Shown here piece by piece: positions 21,431 to 31,130 of a DNA stretch of 33,107 bases. Within the stretch, counting starts at the first letter, position 1. Each line of letters begins with the position of its first letter. Made by a program: the position numbers and the translations under genes. The notes under the pieces were generated by a model. It saw nothing but the letters and a program-made list of their open reading frames with translations, had not been told where the DNA came from and did not search any database. This DNA is from Welwitschia mirabilis (lineage: Eukaryota; Gnetophyta; Gnetopsida; Welwitschiales), in the NCBI GenBank assembly GCA_051453625.1, contig JBOZIK010000001.1, positions 31,557,230 to 31,590,336 of the forward strand, written 5' to 3'.

Positions 21431-21860
21431 GACTCTAATAATGAGTTTCTTATTCCCTATATAGTATTTTTTCATTCCTATTTATTTCTTATTAATGCAA
21501 TAGGCTATTGCATAAAAGGCTATTTCTAAGAGTAAAAGGTATCCTTTGTTACATTCAACATCAATAATGACCATCTCTATAGGGTTAAAATATTCTTTAA
21601 TTTGTGTGATAAGATCCTTAATAACTCTAATTAGTTTTTTAAGAGTTGCATTAGCTAGTTCCAACATAATATTTATTAATTCAATCTCATTTTTCAACAC
21701 AATATTTTTGCAAATCTAAAATGATATAATGTTTGCATTATCTCCTTTATCTAGTAATGCTTTCTTGATATTTTTGCTTCCTTATAAAATAACACTAACT
21801 AGAGTAGCCTTTGGATCTTTGAACTTTGAACATTTTTGTGCCACTAGGTTAGAAAAAGAA
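21431..21860 (-). pseudogene. Aspartic protease of the gag-protease family, copy 2
   Basis: The minus strand reads AQKCSKFKDPKATLVSVIL (about 21785-21841), a stop, then ALLDKGDNANIISF. This is the K-x-K-D-P-G-x-x-T and D-L-G-A-S-x-N region of Athila/Tat proteases, with the catalytic Asp kept. A 72-codon open stretch follows (21482-21700), containing LELANATLKKLIRVIKDLIT and EIAFYAIAYCI; these match the family's L-A-D-x-(S/T)-x-K-x-P-x-G-x-x-x-D-V/L and (L-G-R-P-F-L-A-T-A) segments. Two in-frame stops and the missing Gly-Arg of the flap-end motif make activity unlikely. Confidence 0.78.
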
Positions 21861-22068
21861 TTGGGCTAGCGATACCCTACTTGGTATGATTCTTTTTTTT
21901 TTTTCTTGACAACATCTTTTTAGACTTTGTTGTATTTAGGATTATTTTGTAACATTTTCTATAAAAAAAAAAAGGTTGATTCTCACATCTTGCATAATTA
22001 CCTTAAGATAATTATTATAGATAGGATTAGTATTTAATATTTCTAGCTAAGGGGTTATGGGTTTATTT
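21861..22068 (-). pseudogene. Gag-protease linker, copy 2
   Basis: The reverse strand carries PITP-like text then YNKL-like text matching the region upstream of the protease in copy 3 (25240-25440). Poly-T and poly-A runs (about 21893-21904, 21964-21972) have expanded in it. Cut by the N run at 22069. Confidence 0.55.
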
Positions 22069-22168
22069 NNNNNNNNNNNNNNNNNNNNNNNNNNNNNNNN
22101 NNNNNNNNNNNNNNNNNNNNNNNNNNNNNNNNNNNNNNNNNNNNNNNNNNNNNNNNNNNNNNNNNNNN
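22069..22168. other. 100-base N run between family copies 2 and 3
   Basis: The left flank is the gag-protease linker of copy 2; the right flank is LTR sequence of copy 3. The jump again indicates a scaffold join between two copies. Confidence 0.9.
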
Positions 22169-22314
22169 TCATTAAAATTAATATCAAAATGTTTTACATA
22201 GTTTAGAAACCTTATTAATTAAAGCTTACAAAATGTGGATTATAATTTAACCTATAAAAAAAACCTAAAAACATACTTTAAACATGATATTAAATATGAT
22301 CAATTTGGTTTACA
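22169..22314 (-). repeat. LTR fragment of the gag-protease family (copy 3 side)
   Basis: The outer 70 bases (CCTAAAAACATACTTTAAAC through TTGGTTTACA) match 28508-28557 and 16565-16611. The part from 22169 to about 22255 is only loosely similar to 28440-28500, so this LTR may be a variant or interrupted. Confidence 0.65.
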
Positions 22315-22331
22315 ACACGACCCCCTATTTA
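22315..22331 (-). promoter_or_regulatory. Candidate polypurine tract
   Basis: On the element's strand this reads AAATAGGGGGTCGTGT directly before the LTR start TGTAAACC. A purine-rich tract in this place primes plus-strand DNA synthesis in LTR retrotransposons. Copy 1 has the decayed form AATAGGAGGCTATG. Confidence 0.55.
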
Positions 22332-24760
22332 TCATTTGTTAATCCCTCACAAAGAAAGAAGAAAATAATAGAAGTGAGTCAAATTAAAAAAGGGATAAAA
22401 AATAACACTTAAGCATAAAGGATCTTATATTATTACACATAAAGTGCATTTTATTTTAGAATATAAAAAAAAACATATTCTAATTAAACATTATAAGAAG
22501 AATATCCATTAAATTTGGAACAATGCTTTTAATTCTATAATAAATAAATTCATTCTAAAGCTAATATTTTAAATATTTCAAATATTCAACCTTCATGAAG
22601 TTGATAAAGTCATCCTCAATTTTAAGTAAGTTTATATGTGATTAGTATAAGAAATAAACTAAATATTTCAAGGATGTAGAATAAAAAGTGTAAGTCCAAA
22701 AGGACAAATACAAACATAAGATAAGAGAGGAAATAAATCAAGACAAGCTAAGACATCATGAAAATAAACATTAAACTACAAATAAAAACATAAGATAAGA
22801 GAGGAAATAAATCAAGATAAGCTAAGACATCATGAAAAAAACATTAAACTCCTTAGATCCTAAATCGTACCCTCTCAAAACTTGACACTTTATTTGAAAT
22901 AAAAAGAACTACAAATCATTTTCAAAAAATCAAATTTATTTTTCTACTACTTTGTTCTTATGTTAAAGAGAAAAGTTATAGTTAATAACTTTGAAATTAT
23001 CTAACTTAATGAATAGAAAAAAATACATTGCATTATAACATATTGTACTTCAAGTTGATCACTTAAAAATAGTCTCTCATTCCTAATTTAAAGATATATG
23101 ATTCTTAATTAGTAAAATATTATAGTTTTATTTGAATAGCATGGATGAAAATGATAATTTACTAGTTAAAATTATTATATCATAGTTATAATCATAGGCA
23201 TTAACATAAAAGATAGCTACAAACTAATAATACTTGATAATGTAATAATTAGAGCATAATTTGAGGTGTACCTTATTTTACCTTGAATTCATCCCATTAT
23301 GGAGCATTTTTTTCTAAACCACTGAACTTGTTTTTATCACAAATAGTAGAATTTGTTAGATAAGGGATAGGCTATTAATAAAATTTTCCTAATCCCCAAG
23401 ATAGATTAGAAGTAATTATTAAAAGTTCCTTTATAATATAGATTGATATTTCATTTTTATTTTTATTTTTCATTTTTTCCATTTCCTTCACAAATATGAA
23501 AAGACACCTATGCATTATCAAATTACTAATAACTTGTAGCCTTAATGTAAATGAAGTTGATTAAAAGAGAAATCATACAATATAAATAACTTAACTAATC
23601 ATCTTTTACACTCCTAGAATGAGAGATCCTAGGCATTTCAATGAATTTTAATTGATTAAAGTCTAATAATTATCAATAATTTACAAAATCCTAAAATACT
23701 TTAACATACTACATAATTAAAAACTAAAGTAAAATAAAGTTAATAGATGTTGGAAAAAGAAAAACTATTTGAATAATTAAAGGTAACTAGTGGTAATATA
23801 CTTAAGAAAAGAGGCCTCATTAAATAAAATGCTATAAGTAGAATGTAGTTTATTTGCTTTGTATTTATCCCTATGCTAAATAAATATTTGAATATAGTTA
23901 CTGTATTATACTTTTTCTAGAAAAAAAAAGAACCAAACCATATAGAAACCAATTGATAGATCATAAAGCATATGCATGCATTTTTCAAAGGAATAAATTA
24001 GTAATAAAAAACTTGGAAAAGTAAAAATTTAACTCCAAAAAATTCATTAGCAACATGAAAGATAAATAATTCATATATTTTATGGAAAAACAATCTCTTA
24101 TCAAACTCATAATATAAAGACTTTGAATGATATATTTCATTCTAAGATTAATATTATAAATGAAAGACATTAATGGTACTATTATGAATCTAAGAATTTT
24201 GAGAAAACTTCTTAAGATAACTGATTAGGTTAGGTTTAAAATACTTAAAAGATCCTTAAGATTTAACTCTAAGTATGTATTATCATTAAGAAGATAAATT
24301 TTACCCTAATTTAGAATTCCAAGATATCCCTAATCATACTTTTAAAAACATTTTTCATTAAAGGTATAAGGTAAAATAAACTTAGTAGAAGAGGAAAGGA
24401 TGTTACTTTGAGTATTACATAAAAGGATAGTTAAAAGGAATAGGGAAACATGGGCAGACTCTTTAGGTTGGATTATGCATTAGAATAGATAAGTCTATTC
24501 TACATTAGGTTTAGTTGAATCTTCATGGATTCTTCATTATTTTTGCTATTCACATTATTGTTTTTATCATTAACGTATTGAATGCTTAAAAGGTCATTAT
24601 TGAAATTACATGAATTGAAGGAATTAAAATAAAGTTGATTTGTGTAAAATAAGGAGTCTTTATTTTAAAGGATTATGTTGAATAAACATTAAGGATCTAA
24701 TTTATTGTTTAATATTAGAATTTTTCCTATATCTTTTTTAGCCACATCAAAAAGACTCTA
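22332..24760 (-). repeat. 3' non-coding region of the gag-protease family, copy 3
   Basis: This is colinear with copies 1 and 2 from AATCCCTCACAAAG (22342) to AAAAAGACTCTA (24750). It is slightly longer because of a 74-base tandem duplication at about 22705-22850. No domain is recognisable. Confidence 0.8.
22705..22850. repeat. 74-bp tandem duplication in copy 3
   Basis: The segment containing CATAAGATAAGAGAGGAAAT is present twice, at 22715 and 22789, with two or three differences. Copies 1 and 2 have it once. Confidence 0.88.
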
Positions 24761-25190
24761 ATAATGAGTTTCTTATTCCCTTCATATCATTCCCTCATTC
24801 CTGTTTATGTGTTAATAATGCAATAGGCTATTGCAAAAATGGTTTTTTATAAGAGTGAGAGGTATCCTCCATTATATTCTACATTAAGAATGACCACATA
24901 TATATGGTAAAAAGATTCTTCAATTTGTGTGACTAGATCCTTAATAACTCTAATGAGTTTTTTAAGAGTTGCATTAGCTAGTTATAACATATGTTTTGTT
25001 GATATAATCCTATTTTCCAACCCAAAATTTTTGCAAATGTAAAATGTCATAATGTTGGCATTAGCTCCTCTGTATATTAATGCCTTATTAATATTTTTGC
25101 TTTCTTTTAAGACAACACTAGCTAGAGTAGTCCCTGGGTCTTTGAATTTTGAACATTTTTGTGCCACTAGGTTAGAAAAGGAATTTGTCT
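24761..25190 (-). pseudogene. Aspartic protease of the gag-protease family, copy 3
   Basis: A 61-codon open stretch (24982-25167, minus) begins MAQKCSKFKDPGTTLASVVL and continues with ALIYRGANANIMTFYICKNF. The KFKDPG block and the GANAN block identify an Athila/Tat aspartic protease. The catalytic Asp (D-L-G-A) is Tyr here, whereas copy 2 keeps Asp. Downstream, LANATLKKLIRVIKDLVTQI is readable and then the frame shifts before AIAYCIINT. In an active element the protease would process gag. This copy is inactive. Confidence 0.8.
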
Positions 25191-25640
25191 ATGAATACCC
25201 TACTTGGTATGGTTCTTTTTTATTTTTTCTTGAATAAGTCTTTCTACATTTTATTGTATTTAGGATTATTTCACAATATTTTCTAAAAAGAAATGTTGAT
25301 TCCCACATCTTACATAATTACCTTAAGATAATCATCATAAGTAGGATTATCCTTTAATCTTTCTAGCTAAGGGGTTGTGGGTTTATTTACTATGTTTTCA
25401 TTACTTTTGTTATGGTTAAAAGTTTTTTCTTTTAAGAAGCTAAAGGAAAACTAGATTAATCAGTAATTTCTATGTCATCATCATGTATTTTATTTTCTTG
25501 ATTATAAGAAGTAAATGGTTCCTCATTAGAACTTGTATCATGTCCACTTATTGTCACTATCTTCTAATTGTTTTTAACATCATATGGATTAGGAATGGTT
25601 TAGGTTGGAAGGGAACCTTAAGGTCTTTGATTTTATAATA
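25191..25640 (-). pseudogene. Gag C-terminal linker, copy 3
   Basis: The minus strand reads LKDNPTYDDYLKVIMQDVGI (about 25300-25360), then NISF and NNPKYNKM; this matches the I-N-I-P-x-x-x-x-L-x-x-x-P-x-Y-x-K-F/M-x-K-D block of Athila/Tat gag-pol. Further upstream GSLPT then IPNPYDVKNN (about 25560-25612) fits the G-x-L-P-S-x-T-x-x-N-P linker. The frame is interrupted by stops at Gln and Trp codons. Confidence 0.68.
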
Positions 25641-26132
25641 TGGGTTTTTGAAATATTTCTAAAGATTTTTAATATTTTATTTGATGGATTTTTTCATGTT
25701 CTTCAATTCCTCAATTGGCTTTTCAAGGGAATCATTCTTAATTTAGTTTTGAGAGTTGGTCTAAGAATTATTAGATTAAAGGTTGTAGTCTGAGAATTAT
25801 TAATGTTTCTTTTGTATCTATTTTTAAAATAGAGTTTTAAGGTTAATTATGGTCCATTATTTCATGCTTAAAATGATTGATTATTGGGTTTCTAATTAAA
25901 TACATAAGCTTCTTCATAGATCATTTCTCTACATGTTGGTAAGGAAGGATTATTTTTGATGTAAGAAAAGTTGTCTTTACATATTTCACAATGAGAATAA
26001 GGAATTGGAGGTTGGGATTTTTTATTTAACATTTTTGTATTAGCTAATTCATTGGTATAGTTTTTCAAAGTGTTGGTGAGATATTAAATTATATTGTTAG
26101 GTCTAGATTGCTCTTCATATTGTACTTTCTTT
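25641..26132 (-). pseudogene. Gag nucleocapsid region with CEIC knuckle half, copy 3
   Basis: HCEICKDNFSYIKNNPSLP (about 25945-26000, minus) resembles the start of the gag zinc knuckle of Athila/Tat elements (C-x-x-C-G-x-x-H); the His and last Cys are not in place. EEAYVFN and KPNNQSF follow, the place where families have V-x-Y-V/I-x-N and P-x-N-x. The RNA-binding role is inferred. A 43-base N run follows at 26133-26175. Confidence 0.6.
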
Positions 26133-26175
26133 NNNNNNNNNNNNNNNNNNNNNNNNNNNNNNNNNNNNNNNNNNN

Positions 26176-27110
26176 TGGTTTAAGCCATGTTTAACTAATT
26201 TCCACTAATTCTTATAAGAGTTCACAAGCGTCATCTAAATTCAAGTTGGGTAAATTTCCATCCCATGCAAAATACACTAGTTACTTGATTTGCTTATCTA
26301 ATCCACTATAAAAGTGATTAACACGTTCTTCTCTTGAAAATTCCTCTAAATATTAGACATCACATCAATTAAAATCTCTCATAGATTATAGGATAAACCT
26401 CATAATGTGTTGTGTAAATTTGGTTATATATATATATTTTTCTTTTTTCACCTAATGGTTGTTTCACTCATGAACCTTTTTATGAAGGCATCTTGAACTT
26501 GTTCTCAAGTCTTAAGGCTTTTTTGGGGATAGTTTTCAACCAGATTTTAGCCTTTTCTCTAAGGGTGATGGGAAACTAATTATGTAAGTCCTATTAGCTA
26601 CCTTTGTTTCCTAATTTCCTAAGATTAGAATGAGTTATTTTATTTCAACTAAGTGTTGAAGAGGGTCTTCTTCATCATCTCCTAAAAAGGTAGAATAGGC
26701 TTAAAGGTTTTTAAGTTTTACATCATCTCTATTAGATAGGTTAAAATAGGTTTGGAATCTATTTTTTTCTTTGAGCTATTCTATCCTTAAAATTTAATGA
26801 GGTAAAAGTAGAGTAGAGGTTGATATGTTTAAAGGTTTAAAAGAGAAAACGATTTGAGAGATAGGCTCTTTAAAGGTGTTTAAAGAGGAAAACAATTTAT
26901 AAAATAAATTGCTTTTACAAATAGGTAAATGAGTTTTAGAAATGTGAAAATTAGAATAATCATCTTCTTATATTTTAGATTTAAATGAAGCTTTCTCCCC
27001 TCTAGTTCTTGAATTAAAATCCACTAACCTCTTTAAATTATTTTGCTAATAAATTTCTTCTTATATTAGTTCTTTTTATGAATTACCATTTCCTTTCATT
27101 TTCATAAAAT
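26176..27110 (-). pseudogene. Retrotrans_gag capsid domain, copy 3
   Basis: On the minus strand GDDEEDPLQHLVEIK (about 26640-26690) is followed by SFPSPLEKRLKSG and, in neighbouring frames, EKAKIW then LKTIPKKALR (about 26510-26575). This is the L-x-x-x-A-x-x-W-L-x-x-L/I-P block of the Retrotrans_gag family. Its continuation (F-I-K-R-F-type text at about 26470) and a stretch to 26180 fit the rest of the capsid. The N-terminal part (26700-27110) is Lys- and Ser-rich; an ATG near 27100-27115 is a possible start. At least three frame changes and many stops exclude function. Confidence 0.7.
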
Positions 27111-27446
27111 GTTAAACAAACTTCTTTACTCCCAAATGGAAAAATTCCTTTTAGATCACACAAAAAATAAGAAGGGGGCTATATCAATAATGAATGTGGC
27201 ATCCACTTAAATTAAGTGTAACACAAAGTATAGTTCAAGTTTGTTGAAAACACTAGTAATCTTCCAACTTTGAATAAGCAATAAAACTAATAGAAATTTA
27301 AAATTCAAGCTAAACTATGATAGTGAAAGTGAAAACTAACATAGGAAAAAGGAAAACTACATGTATCGACTACATAAGTAAACATATTAAAATCAATTTA
27401 ATTACTTGAGTAGTGAAAATCAATCTTATAAATGCTTTTGAACTCC
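27111..27446 (-). other. 5' leader of the gag-protease family
   Basis: This non-coding stretch separates the primer site from gag. No start codon or splice site can be supported. Nothing else is seen. Confidence 0.5.
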
Positions 27447-27464
27447 TTCCTAGTGATGGTGCCA
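27447..27464 (-). promoter_or_regulatory. Decayed tRNA-Asp-type primer-binding site
   Basis: The reverse complement reads TGGCACCATCACTAGGAA, three bases inside the LTR end. Athila/Tat elements typically carry TGGCGCCGTTGCCGGGGA (from memory). Eleven of 18 positions agree and all seven mismatches are transitions, five of them G to A. This fixes the orientation of the element as minus strand. Confidence 0.7.
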
Positions 27465-28089
27465 ACTTGTTGGAGTATGTGTCATGTCCTTTTCTTTAAT
27501 TAATCATCTTCAAATACAACTTGCAATCTTAGTAGCTAATGCACACAAAAAACACTAGTATAGGGAACCAACCCAAATATTTTACTCTAGAAATAAATTT
27601 AAAAGTGAATTTAGGGGATTCAATAAAAAAGGATTAAAATTATTTTCTATTCTAAATTTCATAATGATAAATGATGAAAATGCAAAAACAAGAAAAAGTA
27701 AAATGAATGAATGTAAAGATGAGATGCATGCCTACATGGAAATACTAACCAAGTTTACCAACACTATATTAAAATTACAATTAACTTGATTTTAATATAA
27801 CATAGAGAGAAATTAATAAAGATAAAATGATATTTTATTAACCATCATGCTTCTTACATCAATGGTAAAGTAGTTGTTCCTCAATGAAGGATACATAGCC
27901 TAACATGAAGGAAAAATCCTCTTCTAAGTTATATGGATCCCTTACCCAAAATGTTCTAATATCATAAGTGATTTTGATGCAAGAAAGATATGAAATGGAG
28001 AACTAAAGAGGGTAATTTATGAGTTTGGATTGACTATTCAAGATACTAAGTATACTAATATATTAAGAGTAATCAAATTACTAATTTTT

Positions 28090-28215
28090 TAATGTCTTCT
28101 TAATGAAAAATTTTATTGATGTAATGTGTTCATAGCATAATGTCTTCTTAGTATAATGTGTTCTTCTACATGTCTTATTAATGTAACATTTTCTTGATGT
28201 AATGTCTTCTTGGAT
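28090..28215. repeat. 16-bp minisatellite in LTR, 8 units
   Basis: Same unit as 15922-16095 (TAATGTCTTCTTAATG), starting at 28090, with one 14-base unit. It has three units fewer than the other LTR. Confidence 0.9.
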
Positions 28216-28302
28216 AGGTGGAATTTGTCATGATGAGTCCAACGCTTAAACTTTAGATCATGATGCATTTACTAATTAATGATATTACCATTTGTCATCA
28301 AC

Positions 28303-28391
28303 GTCACCACCATGTCACTATTACATGTCATTGTCACATGTCACTACCACATGTTACTACCAGATGTCATTACCACATGTCACTACTACAT
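28303..28391. repeat. 13-bp minisatellite in LTR, 7 units
   Basis: One 11-base and six 13-base copies of GTCACTACCACAT. It has two units more than the other LTR. Because 13 is not a multiple of three, the array gives an open frame with a 13-residue periodic peptide (28292-28480); this is a repeat artefact and not a gene. Confidence 0.92.
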
Positions 28392-28557
28392 GTGTTCCTC
28401 AAATCCTCAATAATTACTTCATTTTGATTCAAATTATTATTAATTATTTATCTTTGGTATTTGACATAAAAAGTGGATAATTTGATCATTAAATTTGTAA
28501 AAAGGACCTAAAAACATACTTTAAACATGATGTTAAGTATGATCAATTTGGCTTGCA

Positions 28558-30040
28558 ATACTTCTTTGAATAATATTTACAATTTTTAATTAAATATTGA
28601 TTGATCAGATGATTTATTATTAGTTTAAAATAAAAAGGGATTATGACATGGTAAAATTTATCTTTACCATTCTCCATGATAAAATAGTTTAATGTATGCA
28701 GAATCTTAGTAATAGACTTATAAATGGAAAATGAAGATTCAAATACATCCTCTATTTTAAGAATAATTTGAGAAGAGATGGGATCGGTACTCTAAATGCA
28801 CATATTTATTTAATTTAAAAAAAGGAAAAAAAACAAGCACACTAGAGAGAACAACAAGAGAATTCAAAAAGTAGAAAGATCTATAAATTTGGAAGTAATA
28901 ATGAACCCACTCTAGGTTAAGAAACACTATAAGTAAACTTACTTAATAAAATCGTAATTTTTTAATAAAGATATAATTTTTTATATGAGTTAGTACTTTT
29001 TCTGTTTGTTTCATTAATGTATTCTTTTACAAGTATTCACTTGTTTATAGTTTATAACATGATAAGTATTAAGATTAGAAGATTGCACAAAATAGAAAAC
29101 AAATTAAAATAGAATCCTATATCTTAAAGTAAGATACATACTTTAGGATAAACTTTAGGATAAATCTTTATTAATCAAGTTGATTTTCCACCTAAAGTTA
29201 AAACTTTAGAATAAACTTTAGATTAGTCTAATTTATAGGATTTGGCTCTTTAGTTAATTCTTAGAAATAGTAGATATCAAATAAACTAATGCATCTCATA
29301 AGGCTTAAATAATTAATTTTTTTTAAATTCATATGTATCTGTTAAAGGGGTAATTGACTCTTTGAAGACCTATGTTACCTTTTTTTTTAACTATGCCTCA
29401 TCATTTTTGTTTCTCATTATTTACATTAAATCTAAATTCCATGGTATTTGAGCTTGAAGATCCTCTTCATGAACCCTTGAAGGCCCTATTTAAACTCTAG
29501 TATCTTATGATACAACAATTAAATATAATACTTAAGCTTCAAGATCCTCTTTGAAAATCCTATGATTGTTAAATACACCTTTAAGATTTAGGATGTTGTG
29601 CTATCTTAAACACCTAAATACACTGACTGAATTACTCTCTCTCTTATTAACCTATAACTCAAATGTCCCCTTTGACTATGAGGTACATACTTCAACTTAC
29701 ATTTAACATTATTTTTTAACATCATTAACATCAATTTTTACATTAACACAACATCATTTCTATCTTAACTTTGAAGTCTTCTTTGATTATGAGTTATCCT
29801 CTTTTTACTTACCCCATTACTTCTCATTTAATTATTTTAGTCCATATCATTAGTACTGAATTCCACTTTAATGCCAAAATATTTACTAAGTATTTATTTT
29901 AGTAATTCATTAATAGCCTTTATTATTTATAAATAAGTAGGATAGTAATCTGTTATTTATTTCTTACCATTAGAATTTCTTTTTTTTGTAGTAAATTGCT
30001 TTAGATTTTCTCTCATGATAATACATGTAGTAATTATAAG
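28558..30040. other. AT-rich flank beyond the element, unassigned
   Basis: No domain is recognised on either strand. Around 29448-29560 the phrase CTTGAAGATCCTCTTCATGA and its variant CTTCAAGATCCTCTTTGAAA occur about 90 bases apart, and TTTGACTATGAGGTA (29671) recurs as TTTGATTATGAGTTA (29783); these are loose internal repeats. The bases at 28558-28562 (ATACT) would be one target-site duplication arm, but the partner was not found. Confidence 0.45.
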
Positions 30041-30196
30041 CTTGAAACTTTCAGAATTCATCTATACTTAAAACTTATAGGGTTTATTTAAGTGGGAAAA
30101 TTATGTGGGCTATTTAAACTTAAGACCTATATGGTTTATTTAAATTTGAAACTTTCATAGTTTATTTAATCTTAAAATATACCTAGTTTATTAAAA
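30041..30196. repeat. About 26-bp degenerate tandem array, 6 units
   Basis: Six units of roughly CTTAAAACTTATAGGGTTTATTTAA follow each other, varying as CTTGAAACTTTCAGAATTCA (first unit start), CTTAAGACCTATATGG and TTTGAAACTTTCATAG. Unit length is 25-27 bases. Confidence 0.75.
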
Positions 30197-31130
30197 ATTT
30201 AAAATTAAAACTTATCTAGATAATCTATTTATTAGGCTTACAAGTATAGTTCCAAAGTAATTGAGGTTGGAACTACTTTTATTTGAATATAGATTTAAAT
30301 AAGAGTTTATCTAACTATATGAATCATTTATTTTATAAAATCAAAATTTATCTCTTAAATAAGTTTTTAAAGTTATTCTAAGATCCATGTTTGAAAACGT
30401 TTAAGAAGAGAACTATTAAGCTTCGATGATAGCATTGGTTGATAATAAGCAAAAAATATAGCATAGAAATAGTGTTTAATTTTTATAACAATTTAAAATA
30501 TGTTACAGATAGTCAAATTCTTACCACAAATGTGAATAACACTATAATTGGTTTCTTTCAATAAGATATTAGAGGAATACTTCAACTTTAAAAGGGAAAA
30601 AAATCCATTCAAAGTTTAAATAAGAATAAAGAGATCAAGTTGTACATGATATTATTTGAAAAGTTTTAAATAAGAAAGGGAGGATTGACTATAATAAAAT
30701 TTACAATCTAAATTACTCATAATAACTCAACTAGTTTTTGTACTTATTAAATGAAAGAAAATGAGTTTGCTTGGGATGTTTCTAGATAAAGATATCAAGG
30801 ATGCTACAAAATAGAAAATTGTTATTATAGTTAGACGCATGTTTTAGAATTTAACTAGATATATAATAAAAATAAGAAAGGTGGAAACATCTAGAATCAT
30901 TATGTTAGAATTGTTATTTTTAATCATAAGTATGTTTAAAAGAATATTAAACCCTCAAATCAATAAAACTTATGTTGAATTAACTATCTAATCTCTATTC
31001 GGTGTCAAGGAATTAAGTGTTCTGAAAGTAAAAGAAGAATAAAGTTAAGATTATAAACCATTAATACCTAAAATTAAGTAAATGTTCTTTCCTATCAAAT
31101 AATTAATTTTTCATCTTAACCTTTAAAATC
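30197..31130. other. AT-rich stretch, unassigned
   Basis: No long frame, domain or repeat boundary can be supported here. Confidence 0.45.

Larger units (their letters stand above)
15265..28557 (-). mobile_element. Minus-strand gag-protease gypsy-like family, three partial copies
   Basis: Reading the minus strand from 28557: LTR (28557-27468), decayed tRNA-Asp-type primer site (27464-27447), gag (about 27110-25250), protease (about 25190-24770), a non-coding 3' region (24750-22315), a purine-rich tract and the start of another LTR (22314-22169), then a 100-base N run. Copy 2 (22068-19105) covers late gag, protease and the 3' region. Copy 1 (19004-15265) covers the 3' region and an LTR. The full unit would be about 7.3 kb (two LTRs of about 1.09 kb plus about 5.15 kb internal). 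No RT, RNase H or integrase motif was found in any copy. The protein relics are Athila/Tat-like. Target-site duplications could not be confirmed. Confidence 0.75.
27468..28557 (-). repeat. 5' LTR of the gag-protease family (copy 3)
   Basis: Bounded in the plus reading by TG (TGTTGGAGTATGTG) at 27468 and by CA (GGCTTGCA) at 28557, 1090 bases. The primer site lies just outside its low end. Similarity with 15265-16350 and with 16565-16611 defines both ends. It contains the 16-bp and 13-bp arrays. No TATA box can be singled out in such AT-rich DNA. Confidence 0.85.

Noticed and set aside
25605-25793. 62-codon plus-strand frame rich in Phe and Leu
   Set aside because: It is antisense to the gag linker, whose minus-strand motifs are recognisable.
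28292-28480. Open frame with a regular His-Val-Thr-Thr-Thr-Cys pattern
   Set aside because: It is the translation of the 13-bp minisatellite, which has no stop in that frame; it is not conserved as a frame in the other LTR.
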